From: Akkermansia muciniphila
GTDB taxonomy: Bacteria; Verrucomicrobiota; Verrucomicrobiia; Verrucomicrobiales; Akkermansiaceae
Length of the DNA stretch: 64,000 nucleotides
Assembly (NCBI RefSeq): GCF_030848305.1
Contig: NZ_CP114598.1
Coordinates: forward strand, 2,356,001 to 2,420,000
Direction: 5' to 3'
In this document: positions 53,501 to 61,018 of the stretch, piece after piece
How positions within the stretch are numbered: the stretch's first letter is position 1
Layout: each line of letters starts with the position of its first letter
Made by a program: the position numbers and the translations under genes
Notes under the pieces: model-generated
Databases searched by the model: none
What the model was told of the DNA's origin: nothing
Seen by the model: only the letters and a program-made list of their open reading frames with translations

Positions 53501-53761
53501 GCTTTCATTCTGGGCTGCGTCCCGCTGGCGCTGGCCTCCGGTTCCGGCGCTTATTCCCGCAATATCATCGGAATCGTGGTCATTGCCGGGATGACAATGG
53601 CGACGGTCGTGGGCATTTTCCTGATTCCGTGCTCCTTCTATTTCATCATGAAACTCTTCCGCGTCCGCGTCGCCCGTAAGACGGTGGAAACGGAAGACCC
53701 GGATGAAATCATCGCCCGCAAGCATCTGTTCCACGAAGCCCATGAATCATTAAAAGGGTAA
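50546..53761 (+). CDS. RND multidrug efflux pump, HAE1 family (AcrB/MexF-like)
   Basis: A 1071-residue inner-membrane pump. The proton-relay pair is D407-D408 (IGLVVDDAIVVVEA), numbered as in E. coli AcrB, and the TM10 lysine is in GLAAKNAILIVEF. The N-terminus MSSFFIKHPTIAIVIS is canonical. It forms a trimer that takes drugs from the periplasm using the proton gradient. It shares the plan of the pump at 32855 but is clearly a separate paralogue. The outer-membrane factor gene follows 37 bp later. Confidence 0.97.
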   Translation: MSSFFIKHPTIAIVISIVMILLGGLSLMGLPIEQYPNIVPPTIKMQATYPGANAETVANSVASPIEQSISGVVGMDYMTSTNANNGICSLSIVFEVGTDPNMDQTLAYMRYGQATAQIPAEVSQMGITITQSTGSPLAVVNLYSPDDSLNAIFLSNYAYVSLVDPVKRVPGVGDVQVFGAGRYAMRIWLDTTKMAAQNISVGEVQSAIQAQNTVIPGGQIGAEPAPPGTEFTYSIQTKGRLQTAEEFGNIIIRAEGNKLLYLKDIAKVELGSQTYNVSSKYNGRDSGAIAVYAAPGSNAINTVDALVKLFEDRSRSFPAGMEYNLTLDTTLAVRASIEEIEHTLVEALLLVVLVVFVFLQGWRATLIPAIAVPVSIIATFALFPLLGFTLNTICLMGMVLAIGLVVDDAIVVVEAVESHMERGLTPRQAAFAAMEEVSGPVIAIALVLAAVFLPSLLLPGITGTLFQQFAVTIAISMLISAFNALTLSPALSAILLKPKDPSKGGPLKFFYRIFNRGYDATASGYTKVCHFLTRKLIISIPLLALIAYAIVPVAKKIPNGFLPDEDQGYLFAALIMPEARSLQLTTAAADKVSELIRQNPNVKDVIAISGFSLLTGVQSTNNAFFFVMLKPWEERPNPDQSALAVTAQLNALLTTKISEGVTMCFQPPAIAGVGSANGVTFMLEDRDGKGTEYLAEQTDIFVKEANKLPIFDPNNNGGVRSVMSFAVEQKDVRLDEEKCATLGVSISEANSLLQAYMGSLFINYITLYGQQWQVYIQAQGSDRTGTDMLKNFYVKNNTGSSVPLSTLVKITDITGPEFLLRQNLYNSSKLMVTPARGYSNSQAMEALEKTFEASMPSDMGYSYADMSYQEEKIQNGIGIVQIFLLSSVFVFLILAALYERWSLPLSIFMTVPIAALGAFLGLYWFGYELNLYAQIGLVMLIGLAAKNAILIVEFAVIEMERGKTLMEATLSAARIRLRPILMTSFAFILGCVPLALASGSGAYSRNIIGIVVIAGMTMATVVGIFLIPCSFYFIMKLFRVRVARKTVETEDPDEIIARKHLFHEAHESLKG

Positions 53762-53798
53762 CCCCCTTTGCAACCATCTGAAAACAGACTCAACGCAT

Positions 53799-55232
53799 AT
53801 GCGAAGAAACCCATACATCACACGCGCCATCCTTCTGGGAACGGCTTTTGCCGCTTCCTCCTGCATGATGGGCCCCGACTTCAAACCGGTGGACATGCCC
53901 ATGCCCGCGGCATTCAGGGGAGCCCCCGCGGCGACGGAATCCATTGCGGACCTGCCCTGGTGGAAAGTCTTCAAAAACAAGGACCTTCAGGACCTCCTGA
54001 CGGACACCTACAACAATAACCGCGACTTGAAAGCCGCCATGGCGCGCGTGGAAAAGGCACGCCAGTACATCACCATTACGGAGGCCCCGCTCTTCCCGTG
54101 GGCGGATTATTCCGGCTCCGTCAGCAAAGGCTCCAACTATACCGGAGGCGGCATCGTCCAGACTACCGGAAACACACTGACGCCAGGGGCGATTGACGCC
54201 GGCATTTCCTGGGAACTGGATATCTGGGGCAAAACGCGCCGGATGACGGAAGCTGCCCGCGCAGACTACCTGGCTTCCGAAGAAGGACAGCGCGCGCTTA
54301 TGCTTTCCCTGCTCCGCCAGGTGGCGGACTCCTACCTCCAGCTCCTCCAGCTGGACGAACAGCTTGCCATCGTGCAGAAATCCGTGGAATCCTATTCCGA
54401 AAGCCTGCGCCTGTTTGACGAACAGCTCGAAGGCCAGGTGGGCGACAGGCTCCAGGTGGCTTCCGCCAAGGCGGCCCTGGCTTCCTCCCAGGCCCAGATT
54501 CCCGCCATTCAGGTGCAAATCGCCAATTTGGAAAACGCGGTCTCCGTCCTGGCCGGACGCGCTCCCGGCCATATCCGCCGTTCCGGCAGCACCCGGGACA
54601 TCGCCTATAACGTTAAGGTTCCCGCCGGCATTCCGGCCTACATCCTTTCCAGAAGGCCCGACGTCCGCCAGAGCGAATACAAGCTGCGCGCCGCCAATGC
54701 CGAGGTGGGCGTAGCCATTGCCAACTACTTCCCGACCATCTCCCTGACGGCGGCGGGCGGTCTCGCCTCCGCAGACCTGCGCCACGTGCAGGGACGCCGC
54801 GGCGGCTGGGGCCTGGGAACCAATCTGACCGGCCCCCTCTTCCAGGCGGGCAAGCTGACGGCCTCCGAAAAAGCGGCCAAGGCGGAATTCCTGGCGGCCA
54901 GCAACGACTATGAGCAAACGGTTCTCAACGCCCTGGCGGAAGTCTCCAGCACGCTCATCCAGAGGGACAAGCTGCGGAGCATCACCGCCACCCAGTCCGA
55001 GGCCGTGGAAGCCTACCACACGGCGGTAAAACTCTCCTTTGAGCGCTACCGCACAGGCCTTTCCAACTACATTGAAGTCCTGTACGCCCAGCAGAACCTC
55101 TACCCCGCGCAGATTCAGCTTTCCCAGTACTATTACCAGCACGCCAGCACGCTGGTTTCCCTGTACACGGCCCTGGGCGGCGGCTGGAACATGAGCCACA
55201 AGGCTATCATGGATGGCCCTTCCGGGCGATAA
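53799..55232 (+). CDS. Outer-membrane efflux lipoprotein (NodT/OprM-like TolC family)
   Basis: A 477-residue protein with a lipobox-like SSC at C22, followed by MGPDFKPV, the conserved 'GPDY/F' start of mature NodT-type factors. Two OEP repeats with long amphipathic helices (for example QLAIVQKSVESYSESLRLFDEQLE and its second-half counterpart) and SRRPDVRQSEYKLRAANAEVGVA are diagnostic. It forms the trimeric outer-membrane exit duct for the pump encoded just upstream and may also serve the first RND system, which lacks its own. Confidence 0.95.
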   Translation: MRRNPYITRAILLGTAFAASSCMMGPDFKPVDMPMPAAFRGAPAATESIADLPWWKVFKNKDLQDLLTDTYNNNRDLKAAMARVEKARQYITITEAPLFPWADYSGSVSKGSNYTGGGIVQTTGNTLTPGAIDAGISWELDIWGKTRRMTEAARADYLASEEGQRALMLSLLRQVADSYLQLLQLDEQLAIVQKSVESYSESLRLFDEQLEGQVGDRLQVASAKAALASSQAQIPAIQVQIANLENAVSVLAGRAPGHIRRSGSTRDIAYNVKVPAGIPAYILSRRPDVRQSEYKLRAANAEVGVAIANYFPTISLTAAGGLASADLRHVQGRRGGWGLGTNLTGPLFQAGKLTASEKAAKAEFLAASNDYEQTVLNALAEVSSTLIQRDKLRSITATQSEAVEAYHTAVKLSFERYRTGLSNYIEVLYAQQNLYPAQIQLSQYYYQHASTLVSLYTALGGGWNMSHKAIMDGPSGR

Positions 55233-55277
55233 AGGCGCTTCCCCTGACAACAGGCAATATACCTGACTGTTTTTTCT

Positions 55278-55314
55278 CCCTCCGGCAAGCACAGCTTGCC
55301 GGAGGGTTTGTTTT
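55278..55314 (+). terminator. Terminator of the RND-OMF operon
   Basis: A perfect 12-bp stem CCCTCCGGCAAG/CTTGCCGGAGGG with a 5-base loop, then TTTGTTTT. Confidence 0.9.
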
Positions 55315-55641
55315 CCGTCCCGGGAAAAACGGCGGCTCTTCAACCGCCTTCTCCGTCCCGGTTGCAGGAACCACGGGACGGGAATTCCCAACAGAGGAGC
55401 TCTTTTCCTGTTCCGCCCCGCATCCGGAAAGCGCAAGGCCCTCAACCGCTCCTTCTCCTTTTTCCCCGTGGAAACGGAGGCCATGTTGAAATTGACCCGA
55501 TTCCCGTTCATTCTCGGTCAACGGGCCGCAGAACAATTCCATCGCGTTGTTCAGGAATTAATGGTCGTTGATTCCGATATTCTGCCGTTTACAATAAGAC
55601 AAGCCATCTCCTGTTTTGACAGTTGATGTTCCACCTCCCGC
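55315..55641. other. Gene-free stretch ahead of the invertible-promoter candidate
   Basis: About 330 bp with a CCGTCCC/GGGACGG hairpin near 55350-55380 and no supported gene. If the promoter segment at 55657-55807 were flipped, transcription would run into this region. Confidence 0.45.
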
Positions 55642-55656
55642 CGGATTTCTAATCCG
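55642..55656 (+). repeat. Inverted repeat arm B-left (15 bp)
   Basis: CGGATTTCTAATCCG, the exact reverse complement of 55808-55822. It shares its outer arms (CGGATT, AATCCG) with the repeats at 6437/6581 but has a different three-base core. Confidence 0.92.
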
Positions 55657-55672
55657 CCAACAATTAAAAATA

Positions 55673-55701
55673 TTGACGATCAATGTGTTATTTGATATAA
55701 T
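55673..55701 (+). promoter_or_regulatory. Strong promoter between inverted repeats, facing the PEP-CTERM gene
   Basis: TTGACG (55673-55678), 17-bp spacer, consensus TATAAT (55696-55701). Transcription would start near 55708, giving a leader of about 170 nt that contains the right repeat arm as a hairpin. Confidence 0.8.
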
Positions 55702-55807
55702 GCATTGATTTTCAGTGTGGTTTTGTGGTTCTGGTCTTTTCCTGGTTCATTTCTTTTGCCATGATTTTTCGAACTTTACCTCTGTTGGAAAGATCGGACG
55801 CCGCAAA

Positions 55808-55822
55808 CGGATTAGAAATCCG
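55808..55822 (-). repeat. Inverted repeat arm B-right (15 bp)
   Basis: CGGATTAGAAATCCG on the plus strand, the exact inverted copy of 55642-55656, 151 bp away and 58 bp ahead of the PEP-CTERM start codon. Confidence 0.92.
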
Positions 55823-55880
55823 ATAAAAAACGGAAGTTTCTTACGCGGAAACATTTTTAGCAACTGTTGTAATCACTCAC

Positions 55881-56639
55881 ATGAAGACTAAATATCTTGC
55901 TCTCCTGATCGCCGCCATAGGAGGCAGCCTGTCCTTCGGGGCTTCCATCGACGGTCTGGACGCGGCTTATTCAAAAGCAACCACCGTTTATAACGGAACC
56001 TCCGGCGATACACTGTCTGTGTCATCCCCCACAACTATTAGCTTAAACAACGCATACAGCTGGACGATGGCATTCACCATTTCCGGGCTGGGAGCCACTT
56101 CAAATTCAGATGTAGGGTTGCTGTTTACCTACAACACCGGCTCTTACAAAAATCTGGAAGGTCTGGGATTTCAGCTTACGGAGTCCGGCAATCTCACTCT
56201 TTGCGCCGGAGGTTTTGCTTATGGCGGAAATCCAGCTGCCTCCTCCCCCTGGAAAACGCAAACGTTTTCCGGTTATTCCGCCAGCACCCCCCTGACCCTG
56301 TTTTACACATTCAACAGGGGAAATGTTTCCATCTCCGCCATGCTGGGGGACGACACGTCCACACTGACCACGCTGGGAGACCTCAGCAGCTCAGCCGCTT
56401 TCAGCAACCAGAACATGACTCAGATCAATTTCTCCGCCAAAGACACCACCGGAAACACATGGTCCGTCCCGAATGGAATCACGGGGGAATATACCCTGAA
56501 CAATTTTGATCTGTACACGGCGGTTTTGACAGAAGAGCAGATGAAGGCATACGCCCTGAGCGCCGTTCCGGAACCGGCTGCGGCCTCTCTCGGCCTGCTG
56601 GGCCTGGGCATCCTGCTGATGCGCCGCCGCAGGGCTTAA
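55881..56639 (+). CDS. PEP-CTERM sorting-domain protein, lectin/LamG-like
   Basis: A 252-residue exported protein. A signal peptide (YLALLIAAIGGSLSFG-ASI) is followed by a Ser/Thr/Gly-rich beta-sandwich resembling a concanavalin A/LamG-3 domain: its end, YTLNNFDLYTAVLTEEQMKAYALS, is the usual last strand and helix of that fold. The C-terminus is VPEPAAASLGLLGLGILLMRRRRA-like in pattern: VPEP motif, hydrophobic helix, Arg cluster. It is probably sorted by exosortase and shown on the cell surface. Upstream is a strong promoter bracketed by 15-bp inverted repeats, suggesting on/off switching. A terminator follows at 56790. Confidence 0.85.
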   Translation: MKTKYLALLIAAIGGSLSFGASIDGLDAAYSKATTVYNGTSGDTLSVSSPTTISLNNAYSWTMAFTISGLGATSNSDVGLLFTYNTGSYKNLEGLGFQLTESGNLTLCAGGFAYGGNPAASSPWKTQTFSGYSASTPLTLFYTFNRGNVSISAMLGDDTSTLTTLGDLSSSAAFSNQNMTQINFSAKDTTGNTWSVPNGITGEYTLNNFDLYTAVLTEEQMKAYALSAVPEPAAASLGLLGLGILLMRRRRA

Positions 56640-56789
56640 ACTTTCGTCCGCCCGCCAGACGGGCCGCGCGATTATTCCCGAAGAACGCGCTTTCCCCGGA
56701 GCCGGCCTGTCTGGATGCATTCAGGAGCGGCACGGAAAAAATATTTCATCAACGGCCCTTCGTTTTCTTCAGGCCCTGATGGAACAAAG

Positions 56790-56824
56790 AAGCCCCGCGG
56801 CATAACGCCTGCGGGGGCTTTTCT
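56790..56824 (+). terminator. Terminator between the PEP-CTERM and Nudix genes
   Basis: AGCCCCGC pairs with GCGGGGGCT (one bulged G), loop about 12, then TTTTCT on the plus strand. It sits between convergent genes and could serve both. Confidence 0.65.
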
Positions 56825-56864
56825 ATTAAAGAAAAAACGGTAACGCCGCTCAAGGAGCGTTTTT

Positions 56865-57485
56865 TCAGTCTTCCCTTCTTTTAAACAATTCCAACGCAAG
56901 CTGGGACCAGGTCTCCAGTTTCTCAAACATTTCCCCGGACAGTTCCTCCGGAGACACGAAACGGAGATTGGCCAGGGCCGCTTCATTCGCGCGCACACGG
57001 TCCGTATCCAGCTCAAACAGGTGGACAATGCCCAGATGCACGGCCCCCACCTCATTGGTATCGTCATTAATCACGCCGAGCACCCGCTGGGTGCAGCTCC
57101 CGTCAATAACCAGTTCCTCGCGGATTTCGCGCTCCACTCCGGCCAGATAGGTGGACACGTCGTCATGGCCGGATTGGCGGTCCACCGGATTGATATGGCC
57201 TCCGATGCCGATGGACCCCTTGTCATGCAGGCGGGCCTCGCCGCCGGAACCTCCGCGCGTGTAATGCAGAATGCGGCCCCTGTGGCAGAAAATGGCATAG
57301 GCGATGATCTGCTTGTGGGAAGGATCGTTTTCCGCGGCCTCCCGGTCCATGAAGGAGGCGACGCCCGGCTTCATGAACGCATTCAGATAATGATCCCCGC
57401 CTTTCCGGTGTCCCTGGAAATAGCCCGCCTCCTCAAAGGCGGCGCGGGGAACCACCAGAACCTGTTCTCCATGGTAACGTGACAT
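56865..57485 (-). CDS. Nudix-family phosphohydrolase with extended Nudix box
   Basis: A 206-residue protein. It has a GSIGIGGHIN strand and an AGVEREIREELVI helix that together form a Nudix box, but about 20 residues separate the GG from the REIREEL part instead of the usual spacing, as in a subgroup annotated 'phosphoesterase (MutT family)'. An N-terminal domain (about 1-60) with HGEQVLVVPRAAFEEAGYFQG is specific to that subgroup. The substrate is unknown. The gene is convergent with the PEP-CTERM gene; 100 bp upstream lies the YcxB-like gene in the same direction. Confidence 0.8.
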   Translation of the reverse strand: MSRYHGEQVLVVPRAAFEEAGYFQGHRKGGDHYLNAFMKPGVASFMDREAAENDPSHKQIIAYAIFCHRGRILHYTRGGSGGEARLHDKGSIGIGGHINPVDRQSGHDDVSTYLAGVEREIREELVIDGSCTQRVLGVINDDTNEVGAVHLGIVHLFELDTDRVRANEAALANLRFVSPEELSGEMFEKLETWSQLALELFKRRED

Positions 57486-57585
57486 GGAGACACCCTACCC
57501 GTTTTCCTCCCGCGCTCAACAAAAAAGGCGCTGAAACGGCAAATTCGCCCTTTCCTTCCAGGAACGCGCAGGCCGCCCCTCCGCA

Positions 57586-58125
57586 TCAGGAAATATCCCG
57601 CACTTCCACGCCATGGTTCCGGAACCTGCGCATGATGCTTTCCAGCTGTTCCGCATTCATGAGATGGAGCGGCAGCCACAGCACCAGCTTCTTGCCGAAC
57701 AGGAACAGCAGCGCGTGGCGCGTCCTGCACAACGTGGAAAAACGGTCGTAGGGAATATTCATGGGATCTACGCCCTTGCTGGAGAACGTCAGGTAGTCCT
57801 CATGGAAAACGTAATCCTTTTCCTGATGGTACATGGGCACTTTTTTGTTGGCGGCCAGAGCGGCCTTTGCCAGGAAGGGAACGTAAAACCAGGACAGGAT
57901 AATCGCCATCAGCGCCCCGGCCAGGGACAGCCAGGCGAATAAGGGCAGAGGCCGCAGGGAAAAGGAATACAGCGTCATCAACATAAAAAAGGCCGTAATG
58001 GCCAGATCCAGAGGCTTCTTCCACCTGGAACGCACCGCATGGTACCATGCCACCAGCACCTGCGTTGCCAGGCGGTCGGAAGGTACGGGCTTGACGAGTT
58101 TGATGACCTCTGAATCCTGCATCAT
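57586..58125 (-). CDS. YcxB-like membrane protein
   Basis: A 179-residue protein with two membrane helices (about 38-56 and 63-83) and a C-terminal cytoplasmic domain whose pattern, YHQEKDYVFHEDYLTFSS then IPYDRFSTLCRTRHALLFLF and GKKLVLWLPL, fits the YcxB-like domain. The function of this family is unknown. It lies upstream of the Nudix gene, same strand. It diverges from the PTS IIA gene. Confidence 0.75.
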   Translation of the reverse strand: MMQDSEVIKLVKPVPSDRLATQVLVAWYHAVRSRWKKPLDLAITAFFMLMTLYSFSLRPLPLFAWLSLAGALMAIILSWFYVPFLAKAALAANKKVPMYHQEKDYVFHEDYLTFSSKGVDPMNIPYDRFSTLCRTRHALLFLFGKKLVLWLPLHLMNAEQLESIMRRFRNHGVEVRDIS

Positions 58126-58312
58126 GGCGGCAGGGTAGCTTTATTCCCGCCGGAGAAAAAGCCTAAAAGAGGGTTCTTCCGCCGCTATTGTGTCAAAAAA
58201 GCCCCTCCGGAAAGGTTTCCGGCCCCTTTTTCCCGCCTCCGTTCACGGGGGAAAGCCTCCTTCCCCGCATGCAGGCCAGAATTTCCTTGATAATCATAGT
58301 TCCCTTCATAGA

Positions 58313-58786
58313 ATGAGAAACCAAAAGCTTTCTGAAGACCCGGTGGCAGACAATCTTCAAATTCACGTACGCACGTTCCAGCCCTCAACCACTCAGGCAC
58401 AGGCTCTGGAAGCCCTGACGGATTCCATGTCGGAAGTCCTTGACGACCGACAGCTAAGGCACATCAGGAATGCGGTTCTTCTGCGCGAGGAAACGCAGAC
58501 CACTTATCTGGACCACGGCCTGGCCGTCCCTCACGGACGCACCAGCGCGCTGGATTCCATGCAGGTCACCGTAGGCATCAGCCCTGAGGGCGTCCTCTGG
58601 CCGGACGATTCCCGCAGCGCGCACCTCATTGTGATGCTGGGCGTTCCCGCCTCCATGGTGACCGGCTACCTGACCACCATGCAGAAATTGTTGCGGTGGC
58701 ATAAAAACGCCCCCCTGGGCCCCAACGGGGAATGGACGGGAGATGAAGCCGGCCTCCTGGCGTCCCTTCAACAAGCCCTGCAATGA
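58313..58786 (+). CDS. PTS EIIA type-2 (PtsN/fructose-like) domain protein
   Basis: About 157 residues from ATG 58313 (the frame is open to 58190 without similarity). The EIIA-2 active site is intact: REETQTTYLDHGLAVPHGR with the phospho-accepting histidine H74. No EIIB/EIIC permease is nearby; instead its last four bases overlap the start of a ClC-type channel gene (ATGA), so the two are translationally coupled. A regulatory role, like that of PtsN on K+ transport in enterobacteria, is more likely than sugar transport (inference). Confidence 0.85.
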   Translation: MRNQKLSEDPVADNLQIHVRTFQPSTTQAQALEALTDSMSEVLDDRQLRHIRNAVLLREETQTTYLDHGLAVPHGRTSALDSMQVTVGISPEGVLWPDDSRSAHLIVMLGVPASMVTGYLTTMQKLLRWHKNAPLGPNGEWTGDEAGLLASLQQALQ

Positions 58787-60573
58787 CGGACAAGAAAAAC
58801 CAGCCTGCGGAGAAGACGCATCTTTCCTGGTCATGGCTGCGCATGGCGCTGAGCCTGCGTGAAAAAGTCAAGCTGGGAGACAAGCAGGTCATCTTCATCT
58901 GGGCGGTCGTCGTCGGCGCGCTGGGCGCCCTGATGGCCCTTGTCTTTGAAATGGGCGTGGAACTGGTGCAGGACGTCCTGACGGGGCGGACCAGCTACAG
59001 GCAAATTCAGGTCTTTCAGGAAATGGCCGGCCAGGACCCGGCCTGGTGCATCTTCGTCCCGGCGGCGGGCGGCCTTTTAGCGGGTCTTACGCTCCTTTTC
59101 ACCCACCGTTTTGTGCCGGCCAAGGCAACGGAATACATGGAAGCCGTGGCGCTGGGCAACGGATACGTGCCTCCCAAGCCCAGCCTTCTGCGTTCCCTGT
59201 CCGCTGTTTTCTCCGTAGGTTCCGGCGCCTCCATCGGCCGTGAAGGCCCGCTGGTGCAGGCTGCCGCCGTAGCGGGTTCCGCCCTGGGGCGTTTCTTTCA
59301 CCTCTCCGCGCCCCGCCTGCGCCTGGTGGTGGCCTGCGCCGCCGCCTCCGGCATGTCCTCCGCCTTCCATACGCCCCTGGCGGGCGGCCTGTTCGTAAGT
59401 GAAATCGTTCTGGGCGCGCTGACCATTGATTTTCTGGCTCCCCTGCTCGTGGCCAGCTGCGCGGGCTATTTCACCATGGGCCTGTTCCATGAACCCGCCC
59501 CCATCTACCAGCTCCAGCAGGAAGTCTCCCTGGCGGGCAACCAGCATGTGCTCTGGTGCGTGCTGCTGGGAGCCCTGGCCTCGCTGGTCGCCAGTTTCTG
59601 GCTCCTCATCCTCAAAAAATCGCGCCAATACCTGAACGGCAAGCGCCAGTGGCTGCCCGTGCGCCTGACGGCGGCGGGCGTGCTGGTGGGCGTCATCGCC
59701 ATCTTTTACCCGGAAATCGTAGGGAACGGCAAAAATATCATCACTTCCCTCATTAATTATGAATTTGACGCCGCGAGAGCCGCTGTCCTGCTGTTCCTGA
59801 AAATATTCACCGTCGCCATCGTTTTCGGCGTGGGAACCGTGGGGGGCGCCCTGACGCCCAGCCTGACTATCGGGAGCGTCTGCGGCTTCCTGTTCAGCGC
59901 GGCTCTTACCCAGCTGGGCGTGCCCGGTGACCATGCCATCGCCTATTCCCTGGTGGGCATGGCCGCCTTTTTCACGACAGCCGCCAATGCCCCGATCACC
60001 TCTCTGGTGCTGGTGGTGGAATTCACCATGGCCGGGCAGATGATGTTCCCCCTCATTATCGGCGTGCTGGTTTCCTACGGAATGGCCAGGCTCACCAGGG
60101 CCCAGTCCATGTACCATGATTCCCTGGCCTTCGGCCCCAGAAGCACCTTTGACAAACCCCTGGCCCAGGTGCAGCTTCAGGATGTAGCGCGCAAGAACCC
60201 GCCCGTGGTGCATCCCCTGGACAAATTCGGCACCATTGCCGCCATGCTCATCAAAAATCCGGCCCAGCCCATCTTCGTCACATCCCCGGCCGGCAAATAC
60301 CTGGGCAGCGTGGTGGCGGAAGACGTGGCGGCCTTTGCCCGCAACAAGGAGCTGGCCCAGGCCGTACTGGCCATGGATGTGCTGCGCAGCGACATGCCTA
60401 CGCTTCCTGCGGACATGCACCTTCCGGAAGCGCTGGGCATTTTCTCCCGCCCCCACTGCGCGGAATCCCTGGCCCTCGTGAACCCGAACAACGACCTTCT
60501 GCTGGGCGTGGTCAACAAGACGGACCTCTATCTGGTGCTCTCCGAGATCATGCGCAGGGAAAAGCTGCAATAA
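58783..60573 (+). CDS. ClC-family chloride channel/antiporter with CBS domains
   Basis: A 596-residue protein. The ClC domain (about 35-440) carries the filter motifs GSGASIGREGP (gating glutamate E154), a GGLF segment near 198 and GVGTVGGALTPSL. About 150 C-terminal residues resemble a pair of CBS domains (VQLQDVARKNPPVVHPLDKFG and VLRSDMPTLPADMHLPEALG), which usually bind adenine nucleotides. It moves Cl- across the inner membrane, often coupled to H+. Its start codon overlaps the stop of the PTS IIA gene. Confidence 0.94.
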   Translation: MTDKKNQPAEKTHLSWSWLRMALSLREKVKLGDKQVIFIWAVVVGALGALMALVFEMGVELVQDVLTGRTSYRQIQVFQEMAGQDPAWCIFVPAAGGLLAGLTLLFTHRFVPAKATEYMEAVALGNGYVPPKPSLLRSLSAVFSVGSGASIGREGPLVQAAAVAGSALGRFFHLSAPRLRLVVACAAASGMSSAFHTPLAGGLFVSEIVLGALTIDFLAPLLVASCAGYFTMGLFHEPAPIYQLQQEVSLAGNQHVLWCVLLGALASLVASFWLLILKKSRQYLNGKRQWLPVRLTAAGVLVGVIAIFYPEIVGNGKNIITSLINYEFDAARAAVLLFLKIFTVAIVFGVGTVGGALTPSLTIGSVCGFLFSAALTQLGVPGDHAIAYSLVGMAAFFTTAANAPITSLVLVVEFTMAGQMMFPLIIGVLVSYGMARLTRAQSMYHDSLAFGPRSTFDKPLAQVQLQDVARKNPPVVHPLDKFGTIAAMLIKNPAQPIFVTSPAGKYLGSVVAEDVAAFARNKELAQAVLAMDVLRSDMPTLPADMHLPEALGIFSRPHCAESLALVNPNNDLLLGVVNKTDLYLVLSEIMRREKLQ

Positions 60574-60957
60574 GGGGGGCGGCCTTTCTACATTATATCC
60601 GTTGAAATACTGGAAAAAACGCCGCTCCTTCCCTCAAATTACGGGAAATGCCTGTTCAAGCCCCCCTGCCCGGTCAAAAGATATTTCCCCTTTCTCCAAC
60701 TCCGGCGGCGTCCCGCTTTCCTTTCACGCCTTATCCGGGCATGGCATCCGGGGAACGGCGTATTTGGGGTTCCCTTCATGAAAAACACGGGGCAGAGGCA
60801 TGATTTCTCCGGCACAAGCGCCCTGCCGCCATTGCGAAAAGTGAATCCGGCTTCTTCCGAGGGCCTCTGCCCGGAGCCCCTCCGGCAAAATTTGCTTCCT
60901 CCGGAAAACGCGGACGAGCCGGGAAGAGCATTTTTTTCCTCCTCTTTTTTTACAATA
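60574..60957. other. Gene-free stretch between the ClC gene and the RAYT element
   Basis: About 385 bp. It contains a 10-bp inverted pair GGGCAGAGGC/GCCTCTGCCC (60790-60799, 60863-60872). No T-tailed terminator or coding frame is supported. Confidence 0.45.
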
Positions 60958-60965
60958 GGGGTCAG
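60958..60965 (+). repeat. GGGGTCAG left end of the RAYT element
   Basis: GGGGTCAGGTTAAAA starts 61 bp ahead of the transposase gene; a related GGGGTCAGTTTAC occurs downstream at 62510. These are likely the recognition ends of the element. Confidence 0.6.
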
Positions 60966-61018
60966 GTTAAAAATAACAACAAACTTGCATTTCAGACCTT
61001 TTCCGGTACGCTTCCGGC

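Noticed and set aside
60790-60872. 10-bp inverted pair GGGCAGAGGC/GCCTCTGCCC as a third invertible switch
   Set aside because: It does not have the CGGATT/AATCCG arms, holds no promoter between the arms and does not face a surface gene.
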